Assembly (NCBI GenBank): GCA_035530875.1
Contig: DATKUB010000057.1
Coordinates: 42,346 to 106,345 of the forward strand
Source of the DNA: JANXYY01 sp035530875
GTDB lineage: Bacteria > Actinomycetota > Actinomycetes > Nanopelagicales > Nanopelagicaceae
Direction of reading: 5' to 3'
Length of the DNA stretch: 64,000 bases
In this document: positions 15,061 through 23,580 of the stretch, piece by piece
Numbering within the stretch: the stretch's first letter is position 1
Layout: the number at the start of each line of letters is the position of its first letter
Notes under the pieces: generated by a model
Told to the model about the DNA's origin: nothing
The model's input: only the letters and a program-made list of their open reading frames with translations
The model's database searches: none
Translations under genes and position numbers: made by a program

Positions 15061-16764
15061 CTATAGTCTTCGCCACTCCTGGTTGATGTTCACAGCACTG
15101 CTCCACTGCCCAGTGATTTCAAAAAGTCGGGTGCCCGGATTTTCGAGCCAGTCGAGAATCCGTTCACATTCTTCGTATGTTGAATGCGGCAAAATATTTT
15201 CGTTGCCAAGAACCACTTCAGCACTCATCACCAGCGCCTCGACCGTTGACTCCGTCTGGAACCCGGGCTTCGAAGTTGCACTGCCGGCTAGTCGACCATA
15301 ACGAACGCAGATGAAATCCCAGCCACCATCAACGGTCGGTTGTCCGGCTACGAGATGATCCACCTTTGTGAGCGAACGAATTCTGGATCCTCGTGAAACG
15401 CCCTTCTGCACTGCTGCAATCCGATCTCGGATCTCTGCGGCCTCTTCAAACCGTTCAGCGCCGCCAAGGGCGATCATCTTCGCCTCGAGTTGAGACACCA
15501 CGGGCGAGGGATCGGTGTTCATGAGATCTCTCGCTAGTTTCACGGTCAATTGGTACGAATCTACTGATTCCTCCCCAGTGCATGGAGCGCCGCATCGTCC
15601 CATCTCAAAAAGGGCGCAAGCCGAAGCAGTCTGCTGTGATCGCTGATTGATTTTCTGAGTGCACTGGCGGATTGGCAATGCTTCGTGAAGAGCAAGAGCG
15701 GTGCTATCGGCTTCAACGCGACTTGTGAAGGGACCCATCCATCCGCGCTCGTCTTTAAGAGTCGCAGCGCTTCGCGTAACTGATAACCGCGGATAGGACT
15801 CATCTGTAAAAGCCAGCCACACAACTCGATCTTGATGGCGAGACCTTCGGTTGTACGTTGGCTGATGTTCATTGATCAACCGCAATTCGCGGACTTGAGC
15901 CTCAACACTCGTTGCGCATGGGATAGCGGTTATGGTCTCCACCAAATTGAGCATGTCCAAAATTCGTCGTCGTTGTTCGCTCGCGGTGAAATAGGAACGG
16001 ACGCGCGAACGTAAGTGATTTGACGTTCCGACATAGAGCGCAGATCCGGAACGATCTCGGAAAATATAGACGCCAGGTCCACTCGGAATTCCATCGGCCA
16101 GATGGCGCTTCGTTTTCTGAGCCGGAGTTGTTCGACTTGAAAAATCTCTTAGGTCCTCCAGGGTTGTGATCTTTAGATTCCCCAATCGTGCAATGAGTGC
16201 GTGAAGGACCTCAACGGTCGCTCTCGCGTCGTCGAGGGCTCGATGGTTTGGCGATACCTCGGTGCGAAACAGTGCAGATAACGTGGATAGTTTGCAGTTC
16301 GGAGCCTCTTCTCTGGAGAGTATTTGCCGAGCCAACTTGGCGGTGTCCAGATGTGCAAAGCCCGGCCAAATCAGATCCATATCGCTTGCCGCAGCTTTCA
16401 GAAAGCCCAAATCGAAAGGAGCGTTGTGAGCAACCAACACCGTTGATTTCGGATCGCCACAGAACTCCATAAAAAAAGAAAGTGCCGAATTTATATGTGG
16501 AGCTTCGCGAACCATGTGATCAGTTATTCCAGTGAGCGTGGTGATGAAAGCAGGGATCGGATACCCCGGATTGACGAAGGTGCGAAATTCGCCGAGAACC
16601 TCGCCGCCACGAACTTTTACTGCTCCTATTTCAGTAATTCCTGCGCCTGCTTTAGGTGAGCCGCCCGTGGTCTCAAGGTCGACGACGACAAACGTCGTGT
16701 GCAGCAGGGGAGTGCCCAGATCTTCAAGGCTCAACTGATTCGACGGTTGCGGGTTCATCGACAC
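15061..16764 (-). CDS. DEDDh 3'-5' exonuclease fused to GIY-YIG nuclease (UvrC/Cho-like)
   Basis: 567 residues. The N-terminal DEDDh exonuclease domain (~25-195) shows FVVVDLETTG, LVAHNAPFDLGFL and PNHRALDDARATVEVL, supplying the four acidic residues and His. The second part begins with a GIY-YIG nuclease (GPGVYIFRDRSGSALYVGTSNHLRSRVRSYF) and continues with a Cys-containing segment (CALFEMGRCGAPCTG) like those of UvrC N-terminal halves and Cho. Actinobacteria commonly carry this fusion beside trpD; it probably acts in DNA repair. GTG 16764 or ATG two codons later could be the start. Confidence 0.92.
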   Translation of the reverse strand: MSMNPQPSNQLSLEDLGTPLLHTTFVVVDLETTGGSPKAGAGITEIGAVKVRGGEVLGEFRTFVNPGYPIPAFITTLTGITDHMVREAPHINSALSFFMEFCGDPKSTVLVAHNAPFDLGFLKAAASDMDLIWPGFAHLDTAKLARQILSREEAPNCKLSTLSALFRTEVSPNHRALDDARATVEVLHALIARLGNLKITTLEDLRDFSSRTTPAQKTKRHLADGIPSGPGVYIFRDRSGSALYVGTSNHLRSRVRSYFTASEQRRRILDMLNLVETITAIPCATSVEAQVRELRLINEHQPTYNRRSRHQDRVVWLAFTDESYPRLSVTRSAATLKDERGWMGPFTSRVEADSTALALHEALPIRQCTQKINQRSQQTASACALFEMGRCGAPCTGEESVDSYQLTVKLARDLMNTDPSPVVSQLEAKMIALGGAERFEEAAEIRDRIAAVQKGVSRGSRIRSLTKVDHLVAGQPTVDGGWDFICVRYGRLAGSATSKPGFQTESTVEALVMSAEVVLGNENILPHSTYEECERILDWLENPGTRLFEITGQWSSAVNINQEWRRL

Positions 16765-16773
16765 ATCTCAACA

Positions 16774-17226
16774 TTAGGGCGCATCGCCGACAGCAAGTTT
16801 CCCCCAACTCCTAATCTGCAATACGACACTCAGAATCGCGAAAAGAATCAGAAATATGATTATCGCAATGATCGCTAGGTAGATATTCCTAGGAGCATGG
16901 TGAGCGGAGGCGAGAACGTACACGTCAGGTGCGATAAAAGTTATTGCGGCCACCCAACTCCATTTACGTACCGCCTTCCACTCTCGCTTGACCACGTTCA
17001 CTACGATCCTTGCCGTGGCCAGGCCATAGGGCCATGAGGTAACGACGTCGATCACCAGGAAAACGGCTGCATTGACACCGTAACGTCCAAGGGTTCGCCA
17101 GACTAGGTAAGCAGCTCCGACGCTGTAGAGAACGAGCAGGCCGGCCCAGATTCGTTCCCAGAAGATTTCCCGGCTTGACTGAACATGGTTGGCTCCCGAA
17201 TCGGAGTCGGCCATGTTGCTAAACAT
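16774..17226 (-). CDS. Small integral membrane protein, function unknown
   Basis: 150 residues with four hydrophobic helices (IWAGLLVLYSVGAAYLVW, VNAAVFLVIDVVTSWPYGLA, WSWVAAITFIAPDVYVLA, IYLAIIAIIIFLILFAILSVV). The acidic N-terminus lacks a signal. On the minus strand TACGCT lies 6 bases before ATG 17226, implying a leaderless transcript; an ATG four codons downstream is an alternative. It ends 9 bases before the DEDDh/GIY-YIG gene starts, so the two may be co-transcribed. I recognise no family. Confidence 0.65.
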   Translation of the reverse strand: MFSNMADSDSGANHVQSSREIFWERIWAGLLVLYSVGAAYLVWRTLGRYGVNAAVFLVIDVVTSWPYGLATARIVVNVVKREWKAVRKWSWVAAITFIAPDVYVLASAHHAPRNIYLAIIAIIIFLILFAILSVVLQIRSWGKLAVGDAP

Positions 17227-17351
17227 GCGTGCAGCGTAGCGGCGGGTGGGGATCGGTTCCCGGTTTGGAAAACATCGGCTACCCTTTCGGTCGCACTGTA
17301 ACTAGCTGTCCGGCATTAATTCCCCTGAAGTTAAGGCGTCCTTTGAATCAA

Positions 17352-18131
17352 GTGGATATTCCTGTTGGCATTGTCGAGCCGCTAAGCGATCGAGAGGGTA
17401 AGCGCCTGCGCAGGTTTGGGCTAGCAATTCACGCTCTAACGGCCAGCGGCGCCATTGCTGGGCTGCTTGGGCTCCAAGCGGTTATGGATGGGCACATCAG
17501 GCAGGCACTGCTCTGGTTGATCGCCTGCCAGGTCCTTGATGGATTGGACGGACCGATCGCCCGCAAGGTAGATGTGGTAACCCATGCTCCGCACATTGAC
17601 GGACACATCTTAGATCTCGTAGTCGATTACGTCGCTTGTGTAGTTGTGCCTGTCGCTTTCATGATCAGAACACACCTACTTCCACGAGGGTGGCAAATTT
17701 GGATTGCAGCGCTGATTATTTTCACTTCAGCGCTCTGGTTTGCCCGCAATGATCAGGAAACTTCAGATCATTGGTTCAACGGGTTTCCAGCCGCCTGGAA
17801 TGTTGTTGTGCCAACCTTCTTAATCCTTGGAACTAGCCAACGAACTGCCGTCGTGATCTCCATCTTGTTGTGTGGCCTTCAGCTTACGACGGTGAATTTT
17901 CCGCATCTGATGCGGGTGCGTGCCTTGCGTGGATTAACAATGACAATTGCACTGATTTATTTAGCTGCGTTGACCTATCTTTCGGCTTCCTACCCGGACG
18001 GCAGCAAGTGGGCATATGTTGTCCTAATAGCAGCCCCAATATATCTTCTCTTTTTGGTGGTCTGGCGTACCTGGTTTCCAAACCACAAGTGTTTTGGAAT
18101 GGGGCCGATCGGCCAGGAGTTACATCAATAG
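17352..18131 (+). CDS. pcs: CDP-alcohol phosphatidyltransferase, phosphatidylcholine-synthase-like
   Basis: 259 residues, polytopic. The active-site motif is DGLDGPIARKV...DGHILDLVVDYV: the DG..AR half matches the CDP-alcohol family, while the longer gap to G...D...D and the later FNGFPAAWNVVV are features I associate with phosphatidylcholine synthase, which condenses choline with CDP-diacylglycerol. Substrate assignment is therefore probable, not certain. GTG 17352 (or TTG 17343) is preferred over a longer open frame whose first ~40 residues look non-coding. The 3' end overlaps the convergent GH25 gene by 7 bases. Confidence 0.75.
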   Translation: MDIPVGIVEPLSDREGKRLRRFGLAIHALTASGAIAGLLGLQAVMDGHIRQALLWLIACQVLDGLDGPIARKVDVVTHAPHIDGHILDLVVDYVACVVVPVAFMIRTHLLPRGWQIWIAALIIFTSALWFARNDQETSDHWFNGFPAAWNVVVPTFLILGTSQRTAVVISILLCGLQLTTVNFPHLMRVRALRGLTMTIALIYLAALTYLSASYPDGSKWAYVVLIAAPIYLLFLVVWRTWFPNHKCFGMGPIGQELHQ

Positions 18132-19873
18132 ACGAATTGTCCTTGACAGGGATTTACCGGCTTTGGCTTTGGTTTTGGCGACGGCTTAGGCGTTGGTTTT
18201 GGGGTTGGAGTTGGGGTGCCAGTCGGTGTCGGGGTGCCCGTGGGTGTCGGGGTAGGTGTTGGGATCGGCTTGACTCCTTGGGTTAGAACAAAACTCACGG
18301 GGGCGCTCGAGGGGGCGTGAACCCCGGTCGGATCTGCGAAGTCAACGGTTGCGTTCCAGCTTCCGGCTGGCAACCCACTTATAGATACATTCCAAGTGCC
18401 GCTGGCAATGCGTGTGGCGGTCTGGGTTAATATGAGTTGCGACAAGGGCGGCTGATCTGCCGTTGGAATTACCTTGATTTTGACACCACCGGTAACAACC
18501 GGAGTTCCTGTGATTCGTAAGACGTCGATCCTCATAGTCACTGGAGAGTCTGTACTACTGGATACGAGTTGACTGATATTGACCGTATCGGGTTCATTGA
18601 TGGGTAGGTAGTCACCAGGCTGGGGAGTCCAGGTTCCTTTAGTCAGCGCGAGGAAGGCATTGGCATCGCCACGGAATACGCTTAGGTCCACCCTAGAACT
18701 CAGGACACCGTATTTGTTACCGATCCCGCACGATGTAAATTGCCACATTGCCCACTGTGCAGTGCAATCACTCTGAGTCCAAGGTGTTGTATAGCAACCG
18801 AAAGTACGTTGACCTGGGTTTGCAAGTGGGTCGTATGGATTAACGCCGTAATGTGCGATCCAAAGTGGGAAGTTTCTAAATGCCGTGTTCTTAGCGAGAG
18901 CCCGTTCTAAAAAGGTCGGGTAGGAGTACACGATAGGCGCCCGTCCGGTGCGCTCTTGCATCGTCGTAAGCCAGGTGAGAGCGAACAGAGTGATATTTGC
19001 TGCCGTGGCATATTTTATGCACGAATGTTTGGTGTTGTAGCGGATGCAGTTGTTCTCCATATCCAGGGCATACGGAAGATCGTGTGAGCTATACCCGCCA
19101 ACACTAGCCAAGCGCCAAATGGCCTTCTCTGCTTGCGCCTTGGCTTCGGTAATGACAGCCGCGGGATCCTTTGTATCTGGAAGATAGGCGTAGTGGTAAA
19201 AGCCTGTGTACAGTCCTGCGGCTTGTGCCGCGAGGCGATCGAACGGCGCATATTTCGCGGCGCTGGCATCGGCTGCATCATGTGCATCGGACGCTTTGAT
19301 CATGACGAACCGCGTTCCAGCCGCGTACATTTTCGCGAAATCTATTGGCGTGTTCCCGTTATGTTGCCACTGGCTTATGTCTGCGCCCAGAATTCGTTTC
19401 GCCGGTCCCGATCCTTGGACAAGGGATAAGTCAGCAGCTTTAGGCGAAGTTAACTTGATATGACGTGCTGGTGAGAAAGCCTTCCTCGCGTTGATAACTG
19501 CGACCGCGCGGTACGACATCTTGGCCGTAATGTTGGCCACTGTCTGTTGAATCGACCAGGTTCCCGCTGGAGTGGTCTTGGCTGTCAGCTTTGAGTCGAC
19601 CCATTTTCCTGCATATTTAGATTGAACCGTCACCACAACCCGAGCCCTAGCTGGAACCACCGTGCCATAGAGAGCCACCACTGTTGAACCCTCGCTCGGG
19701 GTCTGTTTGATGGAAAGCGACAATCGTGGCGCCCGCCTGCTCGGACTCTTCTTTGACTTTGAAACCGATTTCTTTGGTACTGAGTGAACCTTCGAAGCGG
19801 CCTGGGTGCTTGGTGCAGATAGCAACACTAAGCAGGCCACCAGCCCAAGAGCGGTAACTGCCTTGCGCCGCAT
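18125..19873 (-). CDS. Secreted GH25 muramidase with Pro/Thr-rich tail
   Basis: 582 residues. A Sec signal peptide (RRKAVTALGLVACLVLLSAP) is followed by a basic linker, an Ig-like segment, and a glycoside hydrolase 25 domain with ILGADISQWQH, FVMIKASD, GFYHYAY and the catalytic-type YALDMENN, then a beta-sandwich segment. The tail is a low-complexity run of PTPTPTGTPT units turning into KPTPKPSPKPKPKP, visible as short DNA repeats near 18180-18260. It probably cleaves the MurNAc-GlcNAc bond in cell-wall turnover. ATG 19873 is preceded by AAGGA; the upstream TTG extension is rejected. Confidence 0.9.
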   Translation of the reverse strand: MRRKAVTALGLVACLVLLSAPSTQAASKVHSVPKKSVSKSKKSPSRRAPRLSLSIKQTPSEGSTVVALYGTVVPARARVVVTVQSKYAGKWVDSKLTAKTTPAGTWSIQQTVANITAKMSYRAVAVINARKAFSPARHIKLTSPKAADLSLVQGSGPAKRILGADISQWQHNGNTPIDFAKMYAAGTRFVMIKASDAHDAADASAAKYAPFDRLAAQAAGLYTGFYHYAYLPDTKDPAAVITEAKAQAEKAIWRLASVGGYSSHDLPYALDMENNCIRYNTKHSCIKYATAANITLFALTWLTTMQERTGRAPIVYSYPTFLERALAKNTAFRNFPLWIAHYGVNPYDPLANPGQRTFGCYTTPWTQSDCTAQWAMWQFTSCGIGNKYGVLSSRVDLSVFRGDANAFLALTKGTWTPQPGDYLPINEPDTVNISQLVSSSTDSPVTMRIDVLRITGTPVVTGGVKIKVIPTADQPPLSQLILTQTATRIASGTWNVSISGLPAGSWNATVDFADPTGVHAPSSAPVSFVLTQGVKPIPTPTPTPTGTPTPTGTPTPTPKPTPKPSPKPKPKPVNPCQGQFVY

Positions 19874-20099
19874 TGAGTTCCAATCCTTAGTGACAGTCAA
19901 ACTGACTTACGAAACTGTCTTGCGAACAATTTAATTTTACAGTTTCAGTATGTCAGCGATGCGCAAGGCACATTCGGGGGAACTCTGTGGGTATTCGCAG
20001 CATTTTCTACACCCTGACGACCAGGTGTTATTTGATGTTCGCCCTGCTGGCGACAGCGAGGGAATCCAAATTCTCAGTCGTTACAGATAACCTCGACCA

Positions 20100-20927
20100 G
20101 TGAAAATTGCTAAAGCTCAAATTCGGGCAGTGAGTGCCTTAATCCCTATTGCGCTCATTGCATTGCTTGCGTCCTGTACCTCTAGTTCGATTGGTTCTGC
20201 TAGCGGCGCCGCTGCAGCCGTTACGAATGGCGGTGCCACATCTTCGGCGGATGGTAAAGGGACTGAGTTTGATTTAGCAGTGCGCAACAACGCCGACAGC
20301 ATTCCACTGATTGATCAAAATGGTGCGCAAACATCCCTAGGCGCTCTCAAGGGCAAGTATTTGGTCATCGCCCCATTCCTGACCACGTGCCAAGAGATTT
20401 GCCCTATGGTCAGTGCTAATTTCGGCCGTCTTTCAAGGGCGGTATCTAAAGCTGGACTGAATGACAAGATTGCGTTAGTTGAATTGAGTGTAGATCCTGC
20501 TACGGATACGCCGGCGCGTCTCTTGGCTTACCAGAAGATTTTTGGGGCGGAACCAAACTGGAGTTTTTATACAGGCAGACCGGCCGATGTTTCGAAAGTT
20601 CTCGCAGCTTTAGGCATCGCATTCGAAACGAGGATGTTGACCAAGAGCGAGATCAAATCTGGCACTCCTGATTGGCAGACCGGAAAAGTGGTGAATCATG
20701 ATGTGAGCCATCAAGACGTGGTCATCATTATTGGACCGGACGGCCATGAAAAATGGCTTGAAGAAGGAATTGCGAACACCGAAGGTCGGTCAATTCCAAA
20801 AAGGCTAAATAAGTATCTGAGCTCTCAGGGTCAACACAACCTTGCCTCCCCCGATCCCATGGGGAGTTGGGCTGTTGGAGATGTTCTTCAGAAACTCAGC
20901 AAGTTTGGTGGCTTCAAGTTCGCCTAA
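20100..20927 (+). CDS. SCO1/SenC-family copper chaperone lipoprotein
   Basis: 275 residues. A lipoprotein signal (ALIPIALIALLASC) anchors it outside the membrane. The thioredoxin-like domain carries the copper ligands TCQEICPMV (CxxxC) and a downstream His in VVNHDVSHQD, with VELSVDPATDTP typical of the family. Sco proteins help assemble the CuA centre of cytochrome c oxidase, fitting the nearby ctaE/qcr genes. GTG start, with GATAAC 11 bases before it as a possible -10 box of a leaderless transcript. Confidence 0.92.
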   Translation: MKIAKAQIRAVSALIPIALIALLASCTSSSIGSASGAAAAVTNGGATSSADGKGTEFDLAVRNNADSIPLIDQNGAQTSLGALKGKYLVIAPFLTTCQEICPMVSANFGRLSRAVSKAGLNDKIALVELSVDPATDTPARLLAYQKIFGAEPNWSFYTGRPADVSKVLAALGIAFETRMLTKSEIKSGTPDWQTGKVVNHDVSHQDVVIIIGPDGHEKWLEEGIANTEGRSIPKRLNKYLSSQGQHNLASPDPMGSWAVGDVLQKLSKFGGFKFA

Positions 20928-20990
20928 TCTCGATGTACTCCACGTGTCAGTACTCGCCCATACCATCCAAATAACCGGAGGGAATGGCAA

Positions 20991-21167
20991 ATGATTATTG
21001 ACTGCGAGCGATGTGTGATCCGCCTCACTGGTCGTCACCACGAATGTGAAGACTGCGTGGTCACTTTCTTGCTGACGCCCGATTCGCTAACTGAGGCTGA
21101 AGAGCAGGCCCTGGCCGCGCTTTCCAGTGGCGGTCTGGTGCCGCCCCTGCGCCTAGAAGTTGTCTAA
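20991..21167 (+). CDS. 58-residue CxxC...CxxC small protein
   Basis: The sequence starts MIIDCERCVIRLTG and then has HHECEDCVV, placing Cys at 5, 8, 19 and 22: two CxxC pairs able to bind zinc. The rest is acidic (SLTEAEEQALAALSSGG) and ends VPPLRLEVV. A good Shine-Dalgarno (GGAGGG) precedes ATG 20991. It lies just upstream of, and co-directional with, the NlpC/P60 gene, which has its own promoter. Function is unknown; a conserved actinobacterial microprotein is likely. Confidence 0.75.
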   Translation: MIIDCERCVIRLTGRHHECEDCVVTFLLTPDSLTEAEEQALAALSSGGLVPPLRLEVV

Positions 21168-21214
21168 AGGCTGACTTGAAGGCTGAGAATATTAGGTTGG
21201 AACCGTCTGTCAGG

Positions 21215-21251
21215 TTGTAAAGGCTTGACTCCCGCAGTTAGCCTGCCTCAA
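21215..21251 (+). promoter_or_regulatory. Promoter giving a leaderless NlpC/P60 mRNA
   Basis: TTGTAA (21215-21220), an 18-base spacer, then TAGCCT (21239-21244), with the ATG at 21251 exactly where transcription should start. There is no Shine-Dalgarno before the ATG. Confidence 0.6.
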
Positions 21252-22264
21252 TGTCCCTGCGCGGTTTGAGGCTTGCGCTGCCCCTAGCGGTAGCGCTGAT
21301 GGTCACCCTTTTTGTGGCTCCTGGCTCCGCGCTGGCCTCACCCAATACCTCCGTGTCGGCAGTTCAGGCTCAGGTTGATCGACTACAGACAGAGGCAGCT
21401 GCGGCAGCTGAGGCTGCAAATGGGGCAAGGGTGAGGCTATCTGCCTTGCAACACACCCTGGCTGGTGTTCAGGGCCAGCGCGCAAAGGAAGGCGCCGCTC
21501 TCGGGGCGCTGAAAAATAACCTGGGCCAGATTGCCGCAAACGCATATAAAGACAACGGCCTTGGCCCTGGAATCCAATTGCTTTTCGCCAAGAATCCGAC
21601 CGAGTATCTGGCAAGTGCCAGCCAGTTGGAGGCGGTGACCAAGTCTCAATCTGTTCAGCTTCGTAAATTTGCCGCGTCGGAGCAGCACTTTCATCAGACC
21701 TCACTGGTGGTCGGTGACCGAGTCAAATTGGTGCGAGCAACGCAGAAAGAATTAGCCGCCTCATCTGCGTTGGCGCAATCCAAATTGGCCGACGTGGAAC
21801 GGCTGCTCAATTCTCTCAAGGCCTCGGAGCGGAAAAAATACTTGGCAGCCCAGGCCGCGAGAGCTAGAAGTTCTAAGAAGAGTTCGTTGAAATCCGCCAA
21901 GTTAGCAACCCGAGTTTCTGGCCGAGGCGGAATCGCATTGAGGTTCGCATTGCAGCAAATTGGCAAGCCATACATTTTTGGTGCTGCCGGGCCGAGGGCA
22001 TGGGACTGCTCTGGCCTGACAATGATGGCGTATGCACATGCTGGCGTTTCCTTGCCGCACTCCTCGCAGGCGCAGATCCACTATGGTCGACGAGTCTCGC
22101 TCGGGAATCTTCAACCCGGCGACTTAGTATTCTTCTTCCGTGGCATCAGCCACGTCGGAATCTATCTTGGCCATGGTTTAATAGTTGATGCCCCACATCC
22201 TGGCCGCAATGTTCAAGTGGATCGACTCAATTACATGCCTTTCGCCGGCGCTGTCCGCCTTTGA
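21251..22264 (+). CDS. Secreted NlpC/P60 peptidoglycan endopeptidase (RipA-like)
   Basis: 337 residues. Signal peptide (LALPLAVALMVTLFVAPGSALA), a long coiled-coil region (~30-200, Ala/Gln/Leu-rich), a basic linker, then an NlpC/P60 domain with catalytic Cys in AWDCSGLTMMAY, His in ISHVGIYLG and a third polar residue near LIVDAPHPG. Such enzymes cut peptide stems of peptidoglycan during division. The position matches the NlpC/P60 gene next to trpD and pimB' in mycobacteria. Confidence 0.93.
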   Translation: MSLRGLRLALPLAVALMVTLFVAPGSALASPNTSVSAVQAQVDRLQTEAAAAAEAANGARVRLSALQHTLAGVQGQRAKEGAALGALKNNLGQIAANAYKDNGLGPGIQLLFAKNPTEYLASASQLEAVTKSQSVQLRKFAASEQHFHQTSLVVGDRVKLVRATQKELAASSALAQSKLADVERLLNSLKASERKKYLAAQAARARSSKKSSLKSAKLATRVSGRGGIALRFALQQIGKPYIFGAAGPRAWDCSGLTMMAYAHAGVSLPHSSQAQIHYGRRVSLGNLQPGDLVFFFRGISHVGIYLGHGLIVDAPHPGRNVQVDRLNYMPFAGAVRL

Positions 22265-22272
22265 TCAGTGCT

Positions 22273-23571
22273 ATGTCAAACAGGTCTTGGTTGATTCTTA
22301 GCATCTCAGTACTCGCTCTGGTCTTGGCCGTGCTCGTCGGTCTGTTCACTCCATGGCATGTTCTGTCAGTTCCCATCCATCCCCTTCCCGCGAGCAGCGA
22401 TTTTGCCCAAGCTGAGATTTCCAAAGCCAAGGCGTTTCACTCGGCGCTAATTCCCTGGGGTGTTGGCTCTTGGGCTCTCGGATTTGTTCTGGCAGGTCTA
22501 GTCGGCTTCACAAATCTTGGTGCGAAATTCATAAACCTGTTGCCAGGGTCATTTTTCTTAAGAGCATTTGTGGGCGTGATCGCCATCGAACTTGCGTTCA
22601 ACCTGGTGGCATTGCCCTTGGACATAAAACGTGAGGAAGTGTTTCGAACTTACGGACTATCCACTCAGAATTGGCGAGGGTGGTTCTCAGATCGACTCCA
22701 ACATTTCGCACTCAACGCTCCGCTCATGGCTCTAGCCTTGGCATCGCTGGTTATCTGCGCCCGATTGTTTGGCTCTCGCTGGTGGATAGTTGGTGGTGCT
22801 GCTACCGCACTTCTCGTTATCGCACTCTCATTTGGATACCCGGTTCTTGTTGAACCCCTATTCAATAAGTTCACTCCGATGGCGCCATCTCCGCTCCGCC
22901 AGGAGCTCATTACAATGGCCGCTAGAGACGGCGTACCTGTTCGCCAAATTTTGGTTGCTGATGCCTCGCGGCGGACTACTGCACTTAATGCCTACGTATC
23001 TGGATTTGGGGCGTCACGCCGGATCGTGCTCTATGACGTTCTACTGGCCAATGCCAGCCCCGAGGAAGTAAAACTTGTGGTTGCGCATGAATTGGGTCAT
23101 GCCAAGGCGAATGATGTGGGTAGGTTCACCTTAATTGGTGCACTTTCAGCTGCGATTGGCGTTCTGGCAATTGGGCTCCTTGTTCAATGGAAACCCTTGC
23201 TTGATCGGGCTGGACTGCCGGCCAGCCTTAATCCGCTGGCTGATCCAAGGAGCGTCGCACTTGTACTTGCGTTGATAACAGTACTGACCTTGGTGCAACA
23301 GCCAGTATCTGCACTGCTGTCAAGAAATATTGAAGCGCGAGCCGATGTCCACGCGCTCAATTTAACGCAAGATCCAGAAGCTTTTGTGAATATGCAGCGG
23401 AGTCTTGCGATCTCCAACCTATCTGATCCAAGTCCCTCCCGATTTGCCTTCTGGTTCTTTGACAATCACCCGACTCCGCCGCAGCGCATTGCGATTGCTC
23501 GGAGTTTCGCCAAGTTGAACCACCTACAGGTGCCACCCACTTTGCGAAATGGGCCGTCCGATAATGGATAG
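22273..23571 (+). CDS. M48-family CAAX-protease-like membrane metallopeptidase
   Basis: 432 residues with several transmembrane helices, the zinc motif VVAHELGHAKAND (HExxH), a downstream Glu-containing ARADVHALNLT, and SNLSDPSPSRFAFWFFDNHPTPPQRIA, which closely resembles Ste24/CAAX prenyl protease 1. The natural substrate in bacteria is unknown; a role in membrane protein quality control is inferred. ATG 22273 comes 8 bases after the preceding stop and is preferred over TTG 22261. Confidence 0.9.
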   Translation: MSNRSWLILSISVLALVLAVLVGLFTPWHVLSVPIHPLPASSDFAQAEISKAKAFHSALIPWGVGSWALGFVLAGLVGFTNLGAKFINLLPGSFFLRAFVGVIAIELAFNLVALPLDIKREEVFRTYGLSTQNWRGWFSDRLQHFALNAPLMALALASLVICARLFGSRWWIVGGAATALLVIALSFGYPVLVEPLFNKFTPMAPSPLRQELITMAARDGVPVRQILVADASRRTTALNAYVSGFGASRRIVLYDVLLANASPEEVKLVVAHELGHAKANDVGRFTLIGALSAAIGVLAIGLLVQWKPLLDRAGLPASLNPLADPRSVALVLALITVLTLVQQPVSALLSRNIEARADVHALNLTQDPEAFVNMQRSLAISNLSDPSPSRFAFWFFDNHPTPPQRIAIARSFAKLNHLQVPPTLRNGPSDNG

Positions 23572-23580
23572 GGTCGCTTG

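Noticed and set aside
17229..17351. Longer N-terminus for the phosphatidylcholine-synthase-like protein
   Set aside because: These ~41 codons overlap the divergent promoter region and have no coding character or ribosome-binding site.
18170..18270. Minisatellite-like repeat as a mobile or regulatory element
   Set aside because: The short repeats encode the Pro/Thr-rich tail of the GH25 protein and are explained by that coding sequence.
21168..21250. c-di-AMP (ydaO-type) riboswitch before NlpC/P60
   Set aside because: Such switches often precede actinobacterial wall hydrolase genes, but the gap is only 83 bases, lacks the conserved core and ends in a leaderless promoter.
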